A stretch of DNA of 64,000 bases from Streptomyces sp. NBC_01408 (GCF_026340255.1 NZ_JAPEPJ010000001.1:682001-746000); one strand, 5' to 3'. Numbered from the stretch's first letter, positions 25,334-35,484 are shown. Numbers and translations: made by a program. Notes: generated from the letters alone by a model not told the origin.

Positions 25334-26536
25334 CTAGAGGATGACGTGGGGCAGGAAGCGGGCGTACTCGTCCGTGACCGGCCCCGCCGACTCGCGGATG
25401 CCGAGTCCCGCCGCCTCGTCCTCGACGACCCACGCGCCGAGGACCACCCGGTTGCCGTCGAAGTCGGGCAGCGGGGCCAGGGCCTGGAAGCAGTACCGCT
25501 CCCCCTCCTGCGGTACGAACGGCTCGCCGTCCTCGCCCGCCTCGTGGAGGGTGACCCCCGCGCCCTCACGGCCGAGGAGCGGCTTGGCGACGTACCCGGA
25601 GGAACCGGGCTCCGCCAGCTCGCGGGGACCGTCGAGATAGGCGGGCAGCAGGTTCGGGTGCTCGGGGAAGAGCTCCCAGAGGATCGCGAGCAGCGCCTTG
25701 TTGGACAGCAGCATCTTCCACAGCGGCTCGATCCAGCAGGTGGTGCCGGAGCCGCCGCCGTTGTCGTAGGTGCCCAGCACCTGCGGGCCGAACTCGTCGG
25801 TGACCAGCCACTCCCACGGGTAGAGCTTGAAACAGGTGCGGATGAAGCGGAGCTTCTCGTCCACGAACCGGCCGGAGAGGCTGTCCCAGCCGATCTGCTC
25901 CACGGGCAGGGCCTGGGTGTCCAGGCCGGCCTGCTCGGCGGTCTCCTGGAGGTAGGCCACCGTCATCAGGTCCTCGCCGAGCTCGTCGGCCTCGGAGTGC
26001 GCGAAGTGCACCGGCCCGGCCGGGAGCAGCTCGGCCTGCCGGCGCCAGGCGTCCACGAGGCGCTCGTGGAGGGAGTTCCACTGGTCGGCGCCGGGGAAGC
26101 GCTCCTCCATCCAGAACCACTGCGGGCTGGCCGCCTCCACCAGCGAGGTGGGGGTGTCGGCGTTGTACTCCAGCATCTTGGCCGGGCCGCCGCTGCCGTC
26201 GTAGCGCAGGTCGAAGCGGGCGTAGAGGGAGGGCTGCTCGGCTCGCCGGCGCCAGGACTCGGCGATCAGGGCGGCCAGTTTCGGATCGGTGATGCCGAGG
26301 TCGGCGAAGCGGTCGTGCTCGACGATGTGCGCGGCCGCGGCCAGGCACATCGCGTGCAGCTCCTCGACGACGTTCTCCAGCGCCTCGACCTCGGGGAGGG
26401 AGAAGGAGTAGTACGCGCTCTCGTCCCAGTAGGGGCGCAGGGAGTCGTCCGGGTAGCGGGTGAGGGGGTAGATCAGCCCCTGCTCCTCGACGGTCTTCTG
26501 CCAGTCGGGGCGGGGCTCGATGGTGTGCCGCTTCAT
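25334..26536 (-). CDS. Glutathionylspermidine synthase-like ATP-grasp protein
   Basis: A 400-residue protein of the GSP_synth family (YgiC/YjfC-like), related to the C-terminal amide ligase half of glutathionylspermidine synthase. Landmarks are the PYWDESAYYSF segment, FDLRYDGSGGPAKMLEYNAD, PTSLVEAASPQWFWME, CFKLYPWEWL and the ATP-grasp block GYVAKPLLGREGAGV. The length is normal for the stand-alone family. Streptomyces makes mycothiol rather than glutathione, so the substrate is probably not glutathione. The gene follows a small lipoprotein gene by 26 bp, recalling the E. coli ygiB-ygiC pair. Confidence 0.85.
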   Translation of the reverse strand: MKRHTIEPRPDWQKTVEEQGLIYPLTRYPDDSLRPYWDESAYYSFSLPEVEALENVVEELHAMCLAAAAHIVEHDRFADLGITDPKLAALIAESWRRRAEQPSLYARFDLRYDGSGGPAKMLEYNADTPTSLVEAASPQWFWMEERFPGADQWNSLHERLVDAWRRQAELLPAGPVHFAHSEADELGEDLMTVAYLQETAEQAGLDTQALPVEQIGWDSLSGRFVDEKLRFIRTCFKLYPWEWLVTDEFGPQVLGTYDNGGGSGTTCWIEPLWKMLLSNKALLAILWELFPEHPNLLPAYLDGPRELAEPGSSGYVAKPLLGREGAGVTLHEAGEDGEPFVPQEGERYCFQALAPLPDFDGNRVVLGAWVVEDEAAGLGIRESAGPVTDEYARFLPHVIL

Positions 26537-26562
26537 GGGTGCGCTGTTCCCTCGGGTTTCGG

Positions 26563-26862
26563 TCAGCCGCCGCTGGAGCCGGAGTGGCTCTTGCCTATGC
26601 CGCCGCGGGTGACGGCGGACTTGTCGAAGCTGCCGCCGGAGACCTTGCCGTTCGTGACGGTGCCGCCGTAGTAGTACGAGCCGGACCCGCCGGTCTTGCA
26701 CTCGTTCTTGTCCAGCTTGTTCAGGGTGGAGCGGGACGCGCAGCGCTTGTCGGGTTCGTCGCTGCTGCCGCAGGCCACGAGCGTGGCCGCGAGCAGGCCC
26801 ATACCGCCGAGTGCGACGGCCCCGGAACGCATACGGCGCTTGTTGGTGCTGCTGCTGTCCAT
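26563..26862 (-). CDS. Small lipoprotein upstream of the ATP-grasp gene
   Basis: A 99-residue secreted lipoprotein: a basic start (NKRRMRSG), a hydrophobic core and the lipobox LVAC with the lipidated Cys at 31. The mature part is short, with two Cys (41 and 55) and a Gly/Ser/Tyr-rich, probably unstructured end. It is unrelated by eye to E. coli YgiB beyond the arrangement (lipoprotein then GSP-synthase-like gene). It presumably forms an operon with the ATP-grasp gene. Confidence 0.8.
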   Translation of the reverse strand: MDSSSTNKRRMRSGAVALGGMGLLAATLVACGSSDEPDKRCASRSTLNKLDKNECKTGGSGSYYYGGTVTNGKVSGGSFDKSAVTRGGIGKSHSGSSGG

Positions 26863-26950
26863 GTCTGCTGCTCCCCCTAGTGGCGTGCTGCCGACAGACT
26901 AGATCCAGGCCCCCTGCCGATGGAATCCGGACGCCGTGAGATCTGTGACC

Positions 26951-26956
26951 TAGAGT
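26951..26956 (+). promoter_or_regulatory. TAGAGT -10 box of a leaderless transcript
   Basis: TAGAGT ends 6 bp before the GTG at 26963, so transcription should start at or next to the start codon. No clear -35 box. Confidence 0.55.
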
Positions 26957-26962
26957 CAGTTC

Positions 26963-27823
26963 GTGCTGATTGGGATGGTTTGCGCGCTGGGTGCGGCGGT
27001 CTGCTTCGGTACGGCGTCCGTCCTCCAGGCCATGGCGGCACGGGCCGCGGAGCCGGGGACGGGCTCCGGCGTGGACCCGGCGCTGCTGCTGCGGGCCGCC
27101 CGGCAGTGGCGGTACCTGGTGGGGCTCTGCCTCGACGGGGCCGGGTTCGTCCTCCAGATCATCGCCCTGCGCCACATCCCGATCTACACCGTGGCGGCGG
27201 CGCTGGCCGCCAGCCTGGCCGTGACGGCCGTGGTCGCGACGCGGCTGCTACGGGTACCGCTCTCGCGGGCGGAGTGGGCCGCGGTGGGAGTGGTGTGCGC
27301 GGGGCTGCTCATGCTGGGGCTCGCCTCCGGGGAGGAGGGCACGGGGACCGGATCGCTCGCCCTGGAACTGGGGCTGCTGGCGGTGTCGGGGCTGGTGCTG
27401 CTGGTCGGCGCGGCGGCGGGCCGGCTGCCGGAGCGCTGGCGCGCGCTGGTCCTGGGGCTCGCGGCGGGCACGGGCTTCGGGGTGGTGGAGGTGGCGGTCC
27501 GCCTCATCGACGGCTTCTCGCCGGCCGAGCTGCGCAATCCGGCGCTGTACGCGCTGCTGGTCGGCGGGGGCGCGGCCTTCCTGCTGCTGACCTCGGCGCT
27601 CCAGCGCGGCTCGGTCACGGCGGCGACGGCCGGGATGGTGCTCGGCGAGACGGTCGGGCCCGCGGTGGTGGGGGTGGTGTGGCTCGGCGACCGCACCCGC
27701 GAGGGGCTGGCATGGCTGGCGGTGGCCGGCTTCGCGGTGGCCGTCGCGGGCGCCCTCTGCCTGGCCCGCTTCGGCGAGGCCCCGCCCCCCGCCGCACCGG
27801 CGGAACCGGCGCCGGCCCCCTGA
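26963..27823 (+). CDS. EamA/DMT-type integral membrane transporter-like protein
   Basis: A 286-residue protein with about nine membrane helices in two related halves, as in drug/metabolite transporters. It begins GMVCALGAAVCFGTASVLQA (the EamA-like first helix); ALRHIPIYTVAAALAASLAV is the typical helix-3/4 junction, and the second half repeats it with GSVTAATAGMVLGETVGPA. The C-terminal tail is Pro/Ala-rich. The substrate is unknown. The GTG start fits a leaderless transcript from the TAGAGT box just upstream. Confidence 0.82.
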   Translation: MLIGMVCALGAAVCFGTASVLQAMAARAAEPGTGSGVDPALLLRAARQWRYLVGLCLDGAGFVLQIIALRHIPIYTVAAALAASLAVTAVVATRLLRVPLSRAEWAAVGVVCAGLLMLGLASGEEGTGTGSLALELGLLAVSGLVLLVGAAAGRLPERWRALVLGLAAGTGFGVVEVAVRLIDGFSPAELRNPALYALLVGGGAAFLLLTSALQRGSVTAATAGMVLGETVGPAVVGVVWLGDRTREGLAWLAVAGFAVAVAGALCLARFGEAPPPAAPAEPAPAP

Positions 27824-28163
27824 CGGGCAGCCGAGCTGGACTTCACGGGCCGTGAGACGGAACACTTCGACGCCGGGATCTTGCCCTGGTTTCCCGGTCC
27901 GGCTGTGGCACCCCTGGGCTGCCAACGGGGCCCGGTCCCCCCTGTATCGGCTGCCTCGCGATCACCCGACCGAGCCCGCGTTCGACCAGTAGGTCGGCGG
28001 GCGGAGGTCCGGTGCCGGTTTGCTAGCGTGGCGTGGACGTCCCGTAGGTATTTCGGGGACGTTCCGTGGCGGCCGGGTCCCCAGCCGACGCCCGCTGACC
28101 TCGCTCGCCCCGTCGAGCCGGCCCGACCTGCGGCAGAGCGCCGCTTCACGGAAGCGAATTGAC
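27824..28163 (+). other. Intergenic leader region of the AftA-like gene
   Basis: This 340-bp region holds a TAGCGT -10-like box (28024-28029) followed by an imperfect hairpin (GGACGTCCC at 28035-28043 against GGGACGTTCC at 28056-28065), which would lie in the 5' leader of the next gene. Nothing else is recognisable. Confidence 0.45.
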
Positions 28164-29975
28164 ATGACGGATTTGGCACCGAACATAGTCGGCGCCCCCG
28201 CCAGTACGCCGGACGACGCCAAGGGCGCCTCGTCCGCCGGGACGTCGACGGCCCGGCCGGGCGGCCGCTTCGACCGCTGGACCGAGAAGCGCTGGTTCCT
28301 CCCGCTGGGGGAGGTCGTGGTCAGTGTCGTCGTCGCTCTCGGGTTCATGCTGCTGTGCACCCACATCGAGGTCAACCCCGTCACCCGGATCGGCCAGGTC
28401 AGCGGCCTCGCCAAGATCCAGCAGTACGCGGCGCTGCTCGGCATCCCCGTCCTCGCGGTGCTGCTCTTCCTCGCCTACCGGGGCACCCTGCGCTACTACC
28501 AGGTCGCGCAGCGGCTGGTGTGCGCAGCCCTCGCAGGCCTGGCCACCGGCATCGTCGCCGGCGGCATCGCGGTCGCCCTGAACGGCACGCCGTGGGGCCT
28601 GGGCGGCCAGGAGGGCGACCCCGGCAACCTCATGGGCATGGCCAACGACATGATGCGCGGCAAGGGCCTGCCGGGGGTCTACCCCCCGCTGTTCCCCGCG
28701 TTGCTCGCGCTCTGGGCCAAGGCCTTCCACAACGGCATCGCCGAGGTGGGCTACGCGCTCAAGGACCTGCAGCTGATCCTCAGTGCGCTGGTCGGGCCGA
28801 TGGCCTACCTCGCGTGGCGGTTGCTGCTGCGCCCGTTCTGGGCGATGGCCATCGCCGTGCCGGCCTCGATCGTCTTCCTCGACCCGATCCGCCCGTACAG
28901 CCACGGCTCCATGCTCGTGCTGGTGCCGCTGCTGGCGGCCTGCTTCCGCGAGATCCGCCGGGCCGACGAGCTCTCGACGCGTTCGGCGGTGCTGCGCGGC
29001 CTCGGCTTCGGCGCCGTGTTCGGCGTGATGTTCCTCTGGTACTCGGGCTGGTACCTGTGGGCCGCGCCGGGCTCGTTCATCCTCGCCCTGATGCTGTTCC
29101 CGTGGCGCCGGGGCCGGGTCGCGATCAAGCGCGCGCTGCTCTTCCTCGGCACCATCCTGGTCACCGCCCTCGTGATCGGCGCGCCGCTGGTGTACCAGCT
29201 GGTCCGCCTGGGCGCCACGACGAAGGACCGCTACGCGTACATCAACACCTACCTCGACCCGGCCTACGTGCTGGGCTGGGCGTCCGACCGAGCCGGCGAC
29301 CTGACCTACCACAACTTCCCGGTGTCGGGCGAGCTGGCCGGCCAGACCGGCTTCAGCGTCATGCTGCTCCTGGGCGTGGGCATCGGCGTGGGTCTCGGCC
29401 TGCGCAACATCGTGGTCCGCACCGCGGGCTTCGTCCTCGTCGGCGCCTGGCTGCTGCGCTTCTGGTTCGCCTCCCACATGGAGCACAACCAGGCCGTCCA
29501 GCTGTACCCGCGCACCACCTGGATCATCTTCTACTGCCTGATCATCCTGGCCGTCCTCGGCCTGATGCTCACGTACGAGCGCGGCTTCAGCTGGATCCGC
29601 GGCACGCTGCAGGAGGTCGCCCCGGCCCGGGCCGCCCGGATCTCGCCGCGCGCGCTGTCCCAGCTGGCCGCCGGTCTGATCTGCGCGATCGCCCTGTTCA
29701 CCACCATGGGCGGCTCGTGGTCGGCCAACCGCTTCATGCCGTCCACCAGGACGGGCGTCGAGGACCTGGGGCTGGACGCGCTGCGCGCCCACCTGCAGCA
29801 GGTGGACAACGGGAAGTGCCCCAAGTACTCGCCGAACAAGGGCAAGCAGGACTGCAGGCCGGTCAACATGAAGCTGTCCGAGTACACCTTCGTGCCGGAC
29901 CAGCCCATGCTCTGGTGCGCCAACACGGGCGGCAAGGACCACGACCTCGTCTGCGGCCGCCCGCAGAAGAAGTAA
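28164..29975 (+). CDS. Polytopic glycosyltransferase, AftA-like (galactan 5-O-arabinofuranosyltransferase family)
   Basis: A 603-residue GT-C type protein: a polar N-terminus of ~45 residues, then about 11-13 membrane helices up to residue ~530, and a Cys-containing soluble C-terminal domain (NGKCPKYSPNKGKQDC ... WCANTGGKDHDLVC, four Cys that could form disulfides). An acidic loop after the first helices (GGQEGDPGNLMGMANDMM) is where GT-C enzymes carry catalytic acids. In mycobacteria AftA adds the first arabinofuranose to galactan; Streptomyces lacks that mycolated wall, so the acceptor here must differ. The assignment is from recollection of annotated homologues. GGAAG precedes the ATG. Confidence 0.7.
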   Translation: MTDLAPNIVGAPASTPDDAKGASSAGTSTARPGGRFDRWTEKRWFLPLGEVVVSVVVALGFMLLCTHIEVNPVTRIGQVSGLAKIQQYAALLGIPVLAVLLFLAYRGTLRYYQVAQRLVCAALAGLATGIVAGGIAVALNGTPWGLGGQEGDPGNLMGMANDMMRGKGLPGVYPPLFPALLALWAKAFHNGIAEVGYALKDLQLILSALVGPMAYLAWRLLLRPFWAMAIAVPASIVFLDPIRPYSHGSMLVLVPLLAACFREIRRADELSTRSAVLRGLGFGAVFGVMFLWYSGWYLWAAPGSFILALMLFPWRRGRVAIKRALLFLGTILVTALVIGAPLVYQLVRLGATTKDRYAYINTYLDPAYVLGWASDRAGDLTYHNFPVSGELAGQTGFSVMLLLGVGIGVGLGLRNIVVRTAGFVLVGAWLLRFWFASHMEHNQAVQLYPRTTWIIFYCLIILAVLGLMLTYERGFSWIRGTLQEVAPARAARISPRALSQLAAGLICAIALFTTMGGSWSANRFMPSTRTGVEDLGLDALRAHLQQVDNGKCPKYSPNKGKQDCRPVNMKLSEYTFVPDQPMLWCANTGGKDHDLVCGRPQKK

Positions 29976-30020
29976 CCGCTCGGGTCCGCGCGCTGTCCGG
30001 GGGCGTGCCGCGCCGTTGCA

Positions 30021-30490
30021 CGGGGCTCCGCCCCGGACCCCGCGCCTCAAACGCCGGCGGGGCTGGATTTGGCCCTGGCTTCGTCCCTTCGGGGGCTCAG
30101 CAGCGTGGGGTGTGGGTCGGGGCCGCTCCGGAGCGTCTCCTCGGCTCGCGCACTGAGCCCCGCTACGAGAGTCCGGCCCAGGTTGCGCGCTCGTCCTGCG
30201 GGGACTCTCCTGCGCGACCCCGCCCCACGCCCGGGCTTCGGAGGGCGAAGCCGTGGCGGAGGGGAGTGGGGACGCGCAGGGTTGTCCCCGCAGGACGAGC
30301 GCGCAACCGGCCTGACCCTTCTTGATCGGGCTCAGTGCGCGAGCCGAGGAGACAACCCGGAGCGGCCCCGCGCACCGACCCCACCAACCAGGCCCCGGCA
30401 AGGCGAGCTCACCCCGTCAGGAGCGAAGCCAGGGCCGAATCCAGCCCCGCCGGCGTTTGAGGCGCGGGGTCTGGGGCGGAGCCCCAGGGG
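30021..30490. repeat. ~470-bp intergenic palindromic element, copy A
   Basis: It fills most of the 563-bp gap 29976-30538. The ends are GGGGCTCCGCCCC and CCTCAAACGCCGGC (30045-30058) on the left against GCCGGCGTTTGAGG (30449-30462) and GGGGCGGAGCCCC on the right. Inside, TCTCCTCGGCTCGCGCACTG and GTTGCGCGCTCGTCCTGCGG + GGAC occur in both arms in inverse order. The same element occurs, flipped, at 40370-40926. There is no credible gene inside. Confidence 0.85.
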
Positions 30491-30538
30491 CCCCGGGCAT
30501 GTTCAAGCACTGAGGCGCCACGCGCCGGGAGGCCGCTG

Positions 30539-31375
30539 TCAGCTGTCCGGGCGGAACTCCCGCAGGGCCGCGTCGAGGTTCTCCCGCGTCGTGGCCCATT
30601 CGGCGGCCGGGCCGGCCGCCAGCAGGGCCCACCGGTCGCCGTCCGGGGTCACGGCGATCCGCTCCACACCGCGCCGGCGGCCGCCCGCCTCCTCGCTGTC
30701 GTACTCGTAGACCAGCTCGCAGGACGCACCGGGCACCGGCTCGCGGGAGACCTCCTGGTAGCCGGACGTGCCGTTGCCCAGGTGCGCGGAGGACTCCCGC
30801 AGGAGCTCGCAGGCGGCGACGCCGGGGCCCTCCTTGACCCGGAAGACCTGGAGCAGCGACCTGCGGTTCCCGGGCGGCCGGTAGAAGGACCCGTCGCCCG
30901 TCTCGTCGTGGCTGCGCTGCCAGCCGGTGGGGACGGCCACCGAGAAGCCGTCCTCGCTGTGGACCACGGTGTAGGAGCCGGGGGCCGGGGAGGTCTCCGC
31001 CTCGCCGGGCGACGGGGACGGCGGAGCCGACGACGGCAGGGCCGACGACGGGTCGGGGCCCGGCAGTCCCTCGGACGGGGCTCCGGTCGCCCGCGGGGGC
31101 GCCGCCGAGGCCTTCGGGTCCTCCTGCGCCAGCAGGAACCATCCCGCCACGGCGCCCGCGCCGGCCATCGCGGCTCCCAGGGCCACCAGCAGCGGCACCT
31201 TCCAGTTCCGCTCCCGGCCTGCGGGCCCCCAGGATCCGGCGGGGGTCGGTTGACCGCCCGGCGGTGGCTGACCAGGGCTCCACGGCGGGTACCCGGCAGG
31301 CGGCGGGGGCGGCGGCTCGCCCGCCTCCCACCGCTGCGACTGCGGGTTCCACCGGGTGCCGCCGCCCGAGGCCAC
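30539..31375 (-). CDS. Membrane-anchored protein of unknown function, third gene of an uncharacterised operon
   Basis: A 278-residue protein. The first ~60 residues are a Pro-rich cytoplasmic tail starting with a WNPQSQRWE motif. One membrane helix follows (VPLLVALGAAMAGAGAVAGWFLL), then a Ser/Pro/Ala linker and an extracytoplasmic domain of ~130 residues (SYTVVHSEDGFSVAVPTGW ... GYQEVSREPVPGASCELVYE ... REFRPDS) that looks like a small PsbP/LpqN-type fold. That fold call is a guess. The GTG at 31375 lies 2 bp beyond the stop of the preceding gene, with GGGAGG upstream. Confidence 0.75.
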   Translation of the reverse strand: MASGGGTRWNPQSQRWEAGEPPPPPPAGYPPWSPGQPPPGGQPTPAGSWGPAGRERNWKVPLLVALGAAMAGAGAVAGWFLLAQEDPKASAAPPRATGAPSEGLPGPDPSSALPSSAPPSPSPGEAETSPAPGSYTVVHSEDGFSVAVPTGWQRSHDETGDGSFYRPPGNRRSLLQVFRVKEGPGVAACELLRESSAHLGNGTSGYQEVSREPVPGASCELVYEYDSEEAGGRRRGVERIAVTPDGDRWALLAAGPAAEWATTRENLDAALREFRPDS

Positions 31376-31377
31376 CG

Positions 31378-31779
31378 TCAGCCTCCCAGCGCGCTGAGCA
31401 GCCCGCCCAGGGCGGCGGCCGCGTTCACGGACTCCACGAGCGGAGCCCACCGCTCCAGGGCCGCGCGCAGCCGGGCGGGCAGGCCGGGCCGGATCTCCCC
31501 GGCCTCCTCCAGCTCCCCGGCGGCCCCGTCCAGTTCGGCGTCGAGTTCGGCCCGGGCGGTGCTGCGGGGCAGGCGTATGAGGGCGGCGCGCAGCTCCCGT
31601 ACCGCTTCGAGGAGTTCTGCCGCTCCGGGGGCGTCCTGCGGCCCCGTACCGGCGTGGTGGACGGTGGTGTTGGTGTGGTGGGAGCCGCCGATGCTGAAGC
31701 TGCTGCCGTGGACGGTGCCGATCCGCACCTCCCCGGATCCCGCACCCGCTCCGGACCCCGTTGCCTCGTCATGCGTCAC
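31378..31779 (-). CDS. Small protein with N-terminal HGSSFSIGG motif and helical C-terminus
   Basis: A 133-residue protein of no family I know. The N-terminal ~45 residues are Gly/Ser-rich and contain RIGTVHGSSFSIGGSHHTN, which matches the extreme C-terminus of the upstream gene product at 11 of 26 aligned positions. The rest (about 50-133) is predicted alpha-helical, rich in Ala, Glu, Leu and Arg, and could form a coiled coil (AAELLEAVRELRAALIRL). The GTG start overlaps the upstream gene's stop by 11 bp and has GGGGGAG before it, so translation is coupled. Confidence 0.75.
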   Translation of the reverse strand: MTHDEATGSGAGAGSGEVRIGTVHGSSFSIGGSHHTNTTVHHAGTGPQDAPGAAELLEAVRELRAALIRLPRSTARAELDAELDGAAGELEEAGEIRPGLPARLRAALERWAPLVESVNAAAALGGLLSALGG

Positions 31780-33502
31780 TGCCGCTCCCCCTGCCCGAGT
31801 GGTGCCCCGAATGGTGACCCGAGTTGTGGCTCGCCTGATTGCTGTGTCCGGTGCCGCCGACGCTGAAGGCACTGTGGTTGACCGACTGGATGAAGACCCC
31901 GCCCTCGGCGACGGTGACCGCGCGCTCGGCGAACTCCTCGGTGTGCCAGCCGGCTTCGTGCAGGGCCAGGGTGACCCCGCCGACGATCCGGTCCTGGATG
32001 GTCTTCAGGTAGCGGTCCAGGTCCATCAGCTGGAACAGTGAGGCCCCCTCCTGCGCCGCCAGTTCGCGTACGGAGACGGCCGGCCCGGCCGGGAGCGCGC
32101 CACGGTGACCGGCGGTGGCGATCTGCCAGGGGCCGCGGCTGCCGCCGCCCAGGGTGGACAGCGCCGTGCCGAGGGAACGCGGGGCGTTCTTGACCGCCCA
32201 GACCACCTTGGCGAAGGGGTTGTTCCGCCGGTGCCGCCAGGCGATGTCGTCGGCTTCCTGGAACTCGGGCCGAACCGGCAGCAGGACGTGCGGGGCCACC
32301 TCCACCATCAGCATGCCGCCCTGGGTGTGGACCCGTACGAAGACGGTGACGACGAGGTTCTCGTCCCAGCCGCCGACCCGGACGCGCAGGAAGTGCCGAC
32401 GGCGTTCCCCGCCCTCCTCCACGGCGGCGCTGCGGTGTTCGGCGAAGGCCGGGGCGGAGAGGTCCAGGCCGCGGGTGTCGGGCAACCCGACGGCGGGCAG
32501 GAACACGCACTCGTCGACGACCAGCTCCCGCAGCCGGTCCAGTACGGCCTCCTCCGCCTCGGGGGAGCCGTGCGGCGACGGCACGCGCAGGGCCTCCAGC
32601 ATCGGCCGGATGCGCTCCACCAGCCGGACGTTGTCGAGGGGCTGCGGTTCTCCGTCGTCGCGCGGGCGCAGCTCTACGGACAGCTGCCACGGCCGGTGGG
32701 CCTGGCCCGCGCCGCAGAACGGATCGTCGACGTTGTACATGATCAGCTGGGCGTGCTGGGTCGCCGCGATCCGGTCCCGGGCCGCGCGGAAGCGGACGCC
32801 TCCGACGAGGTCCGCGCCCGGGTCGGCGTACCGCGGCCGGCTGAGCGAGGTGGTGATGACGCGGGCGAAGTGGCCGCGCTGGAGACCGGTGACCACCACG
32901 AGCAGGAAGAAGAGGAGCAGGGCCGTCCAGCCGTAGCCTTCCGCGGCCAGGTAGCCGATCCTGGGCAGCTCGGCGAAGAGGCCGAGGGGTTCCCCGTCGA
33001 GCGTGAACGTCGTGAACTCGGCGACGGCGAGGGTGTCCTGGAGGCCTCCGGCGCCGGTACGGCCTTCGAGTACGCCGCGCAGCAGGCCCAGGGCGGCGGC
33101 GATGAGCAGCACGTAGCCGTAGCCGCTGAGGAGCCGTGCGAAGGTGCGGCCGCCGCGGAAGGGTTTGGCCCCGCGCCGGATCCGGGCGGCCCAGCCGAGC
33201 AGGGCCGCGGGAAGGATCAGGTAGACCAGCAGGGCCTGGGCCAGCAGCAGTCCGAGGCCCCACACGGCCACCACGGCCGAGGCCCAGGCGACTTCGGCGC
33301 GGCGGGCGCGGAGGGCGTGGGCCAGGACGCGGGTGGCGTCGAAGCCGTAGGAGGGCGCGACGAAGCGCTCCTCGTGGACGTAGAGCTCCTCGATGACCCG
33401 ATCGCGGTAGGACGCGTCGAGGTAGGTGCCGGCGCACAGGAGCCGCCCCGCCTCGCTCAGTGCAGGCTCCACCGGAGCTCTGCCGTCCGCTGTACCTCTC
33501 AC
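31769..33502 (-). CDS. Large membrane protein of unknown function, first gene of the operon
   Basis: A 577-residue protein I cannot name. The N-terminal ~60 residues are soluble (AGRLLCAGTYLDASYRDRVI). Two hydrophobic stretches follow (about 72-105), with a third and fourth at about 130-150 and 195-220 (GWTALLLFFLLVVVTGL). A large cytoplasmic domain follows, with RLRELVVDECVFLPAVGLPD and VRVGGWDENLVVTVFVRVHTQGGMLMVE. The C-terminus ends in FIQSVNHSAFSVGGTGHSNQ and a His/Gly/Ser tail; this motif recurs at the start of the next protein. The GTG at 33502 has GGAAGGGGGA upstream. Confidence 0.75.
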   Translation of the reverse strand: MRGTADGRAPVEPALSEAGRLLCAGTYLDASYRDRVIEELYVHEERFVAPSYGFDATRVLAHALRARRAEVAWASAVVAVWGLGLLLAQALLVYLILPAALLGWAARIRRGAKPFRGGRTFARLLSGYGYVLLIAAALGLLRGVLEGRTGAGGLQDTLAVAEFTTFTLDGEPLGLFAELPRIGYLAAEGYGWTALLLFFLLVVVTGLQRGHFARVITTSLSRPRYADPGADLVGGVRFRAARDRIAATQHAQLIMYNVDDPFCGAGQAHRPWQLSVELRPRDDGEPQPLDNVRLVERIRPMLEALRVPSPHGSPEAEEAVLDRLRELVVDECVFLPAVGLPDTRGLDLSAPAFAEHRSAAVEEGGERRRHFLRVRVGGWDENLVVTVFVRVHTQGGMLMVEVAPHVLLPVRPEFQEADDIAWRHRRNNPFAKVVWAVKNAPRSLGTALSTLGGGSRGPWQIATAGHRGALPAGPAVSVRELAAQEGASLFQLMDLDRYLKTIQDRIVGGVTLALHEAGWHTEEFAERAVTVAEGGVFIQSVNHSAFSVGGTGHSNQASHNSGHHSGHHSGRGSGSDA

Positions 33503-33577
33503 CGAATCCCCCTTCCGGTGTGCGGAGGGAAACCGTAGAGGAGAAGCCCGGCGTCCGACAGTCGTGAACACGCCAAA

Positions 33578-33604
33578 GGGCCCCGGCGCGGTGCGCCGGG
33601 GCCC
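33578..33604. terminator. Terminator hairpin downstream of mdh
   Basis: GGGCCCCGGCGC, a 3-nt loop and GCGCCGGGGCCC form a perfect 12-bp stem. A second hairpin-forming stretch at 33632-33662 overlaps the mdh stop. Both separate mdh from the membrane-protein operon downstream. Confidence 0.88.
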
Positions 33605-33654
33605 TCGGTTGCGGCGGGTGGACCGATCAGGGGCTGATCAGGATCCGGTCCGGA

Positions 33655-34743
<1,089 letters not shown>

Positions 34744-34884
34744 TCAGGCTATCCGACCCGCGAGCGGCCGAACCCCCGGGTCCCTGTGGTGCATGGCACA
34801 CGGACCCCGGGGTTCGAAGGCGAAATCGAATGCGCGACCCCTGTTCGACACGGGCGTACGGGCGTACGGGCGCGCGGACGTCCG

Positions 34885-35484
34885 CTAGCGGACGGTGAAG
34901 CGGACCGCGCTCTCCAGGAAGGGGACCTCCAGCAACGGCTTGGGCTCCATGACCAGCGCGAGCAGCGTGATGGCCACGCCCAGCAGCCCGTACGTGACCA
35001 TGTCCGTGAAGCGGGAGCGCACCGCGAGCATCCCCACCGAGGGCAGCAGGCGCCGCAGTACCGAGGCCACGATCAGGGCCACGCCGATGACGAGGCAGCC
35101 GACCCGCGGGTGTCCCATGGCCGTGGTCAGCAGCCCGGCCGCGGTGGCGATGAGCACGGCGAGCATCGGCCACTGGCGGGCGGGCGTGGACACCGCCCCG
35201 GGGACGGCACGGCCGCTGCCCTCGGGCCGGGCGGTGTCCCGGGTGACGGAGGGAAAGCGGCGGGACTTGGCCGAGCCCGTAGCGAGTGCCCGCTCGGACG
35301 CGGCGGGCCCGGCCGGCCCGGTCCCGGCGGGCGCGGAGGCGGCAGGCTGGGCCGCGGCCCTGGCGGGCCCGGGCGCGGCGGGCCCGGGCGCGGACGGCTC
35401 CGACCCGGCGGACCCCTCCGCGGGCCCGCGGGCCGGCTCCGGCGTGGAGCCCGCCGCGGGCTCCGCGCCGGGCTCAGCCCGCAC
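34885..35484 (-). CDS. DUF3017 domain membrane protein
   Basis: A 199-residue protein. The N-terminal half is a disordered Ala/Pro/Gly-rich stretch. From about residue 104 it carries three membrane helices ([48 protein letters not shown]), which is the DUF3017 arrangement. The function is unknown. The GTG start overlaps the folD stop by 11 bp, and this folD-DUF3017 pairing is a recurrent actinobacterial arrangement as I recall, so co-translation is likely. Confidence 0.85.
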   Translation of the reverse strand: MRAEPGAEPAAGSTPEPARGPAEGSAGSEPSAPGPAAPGPARAAAQPAASAPAGTGPAGPAASERALATGSAKSRRFPSVTRDTARPEGSGRAVPGAVSTPARQWPMLAVLIATAAGLLTTAMGHPRVGCLVIGVALIVASVLRRLLPSVGMLAVRSRFTDMVTYGLLGVAITLLALVMEPKPLLEVPFLESAVRFTVR

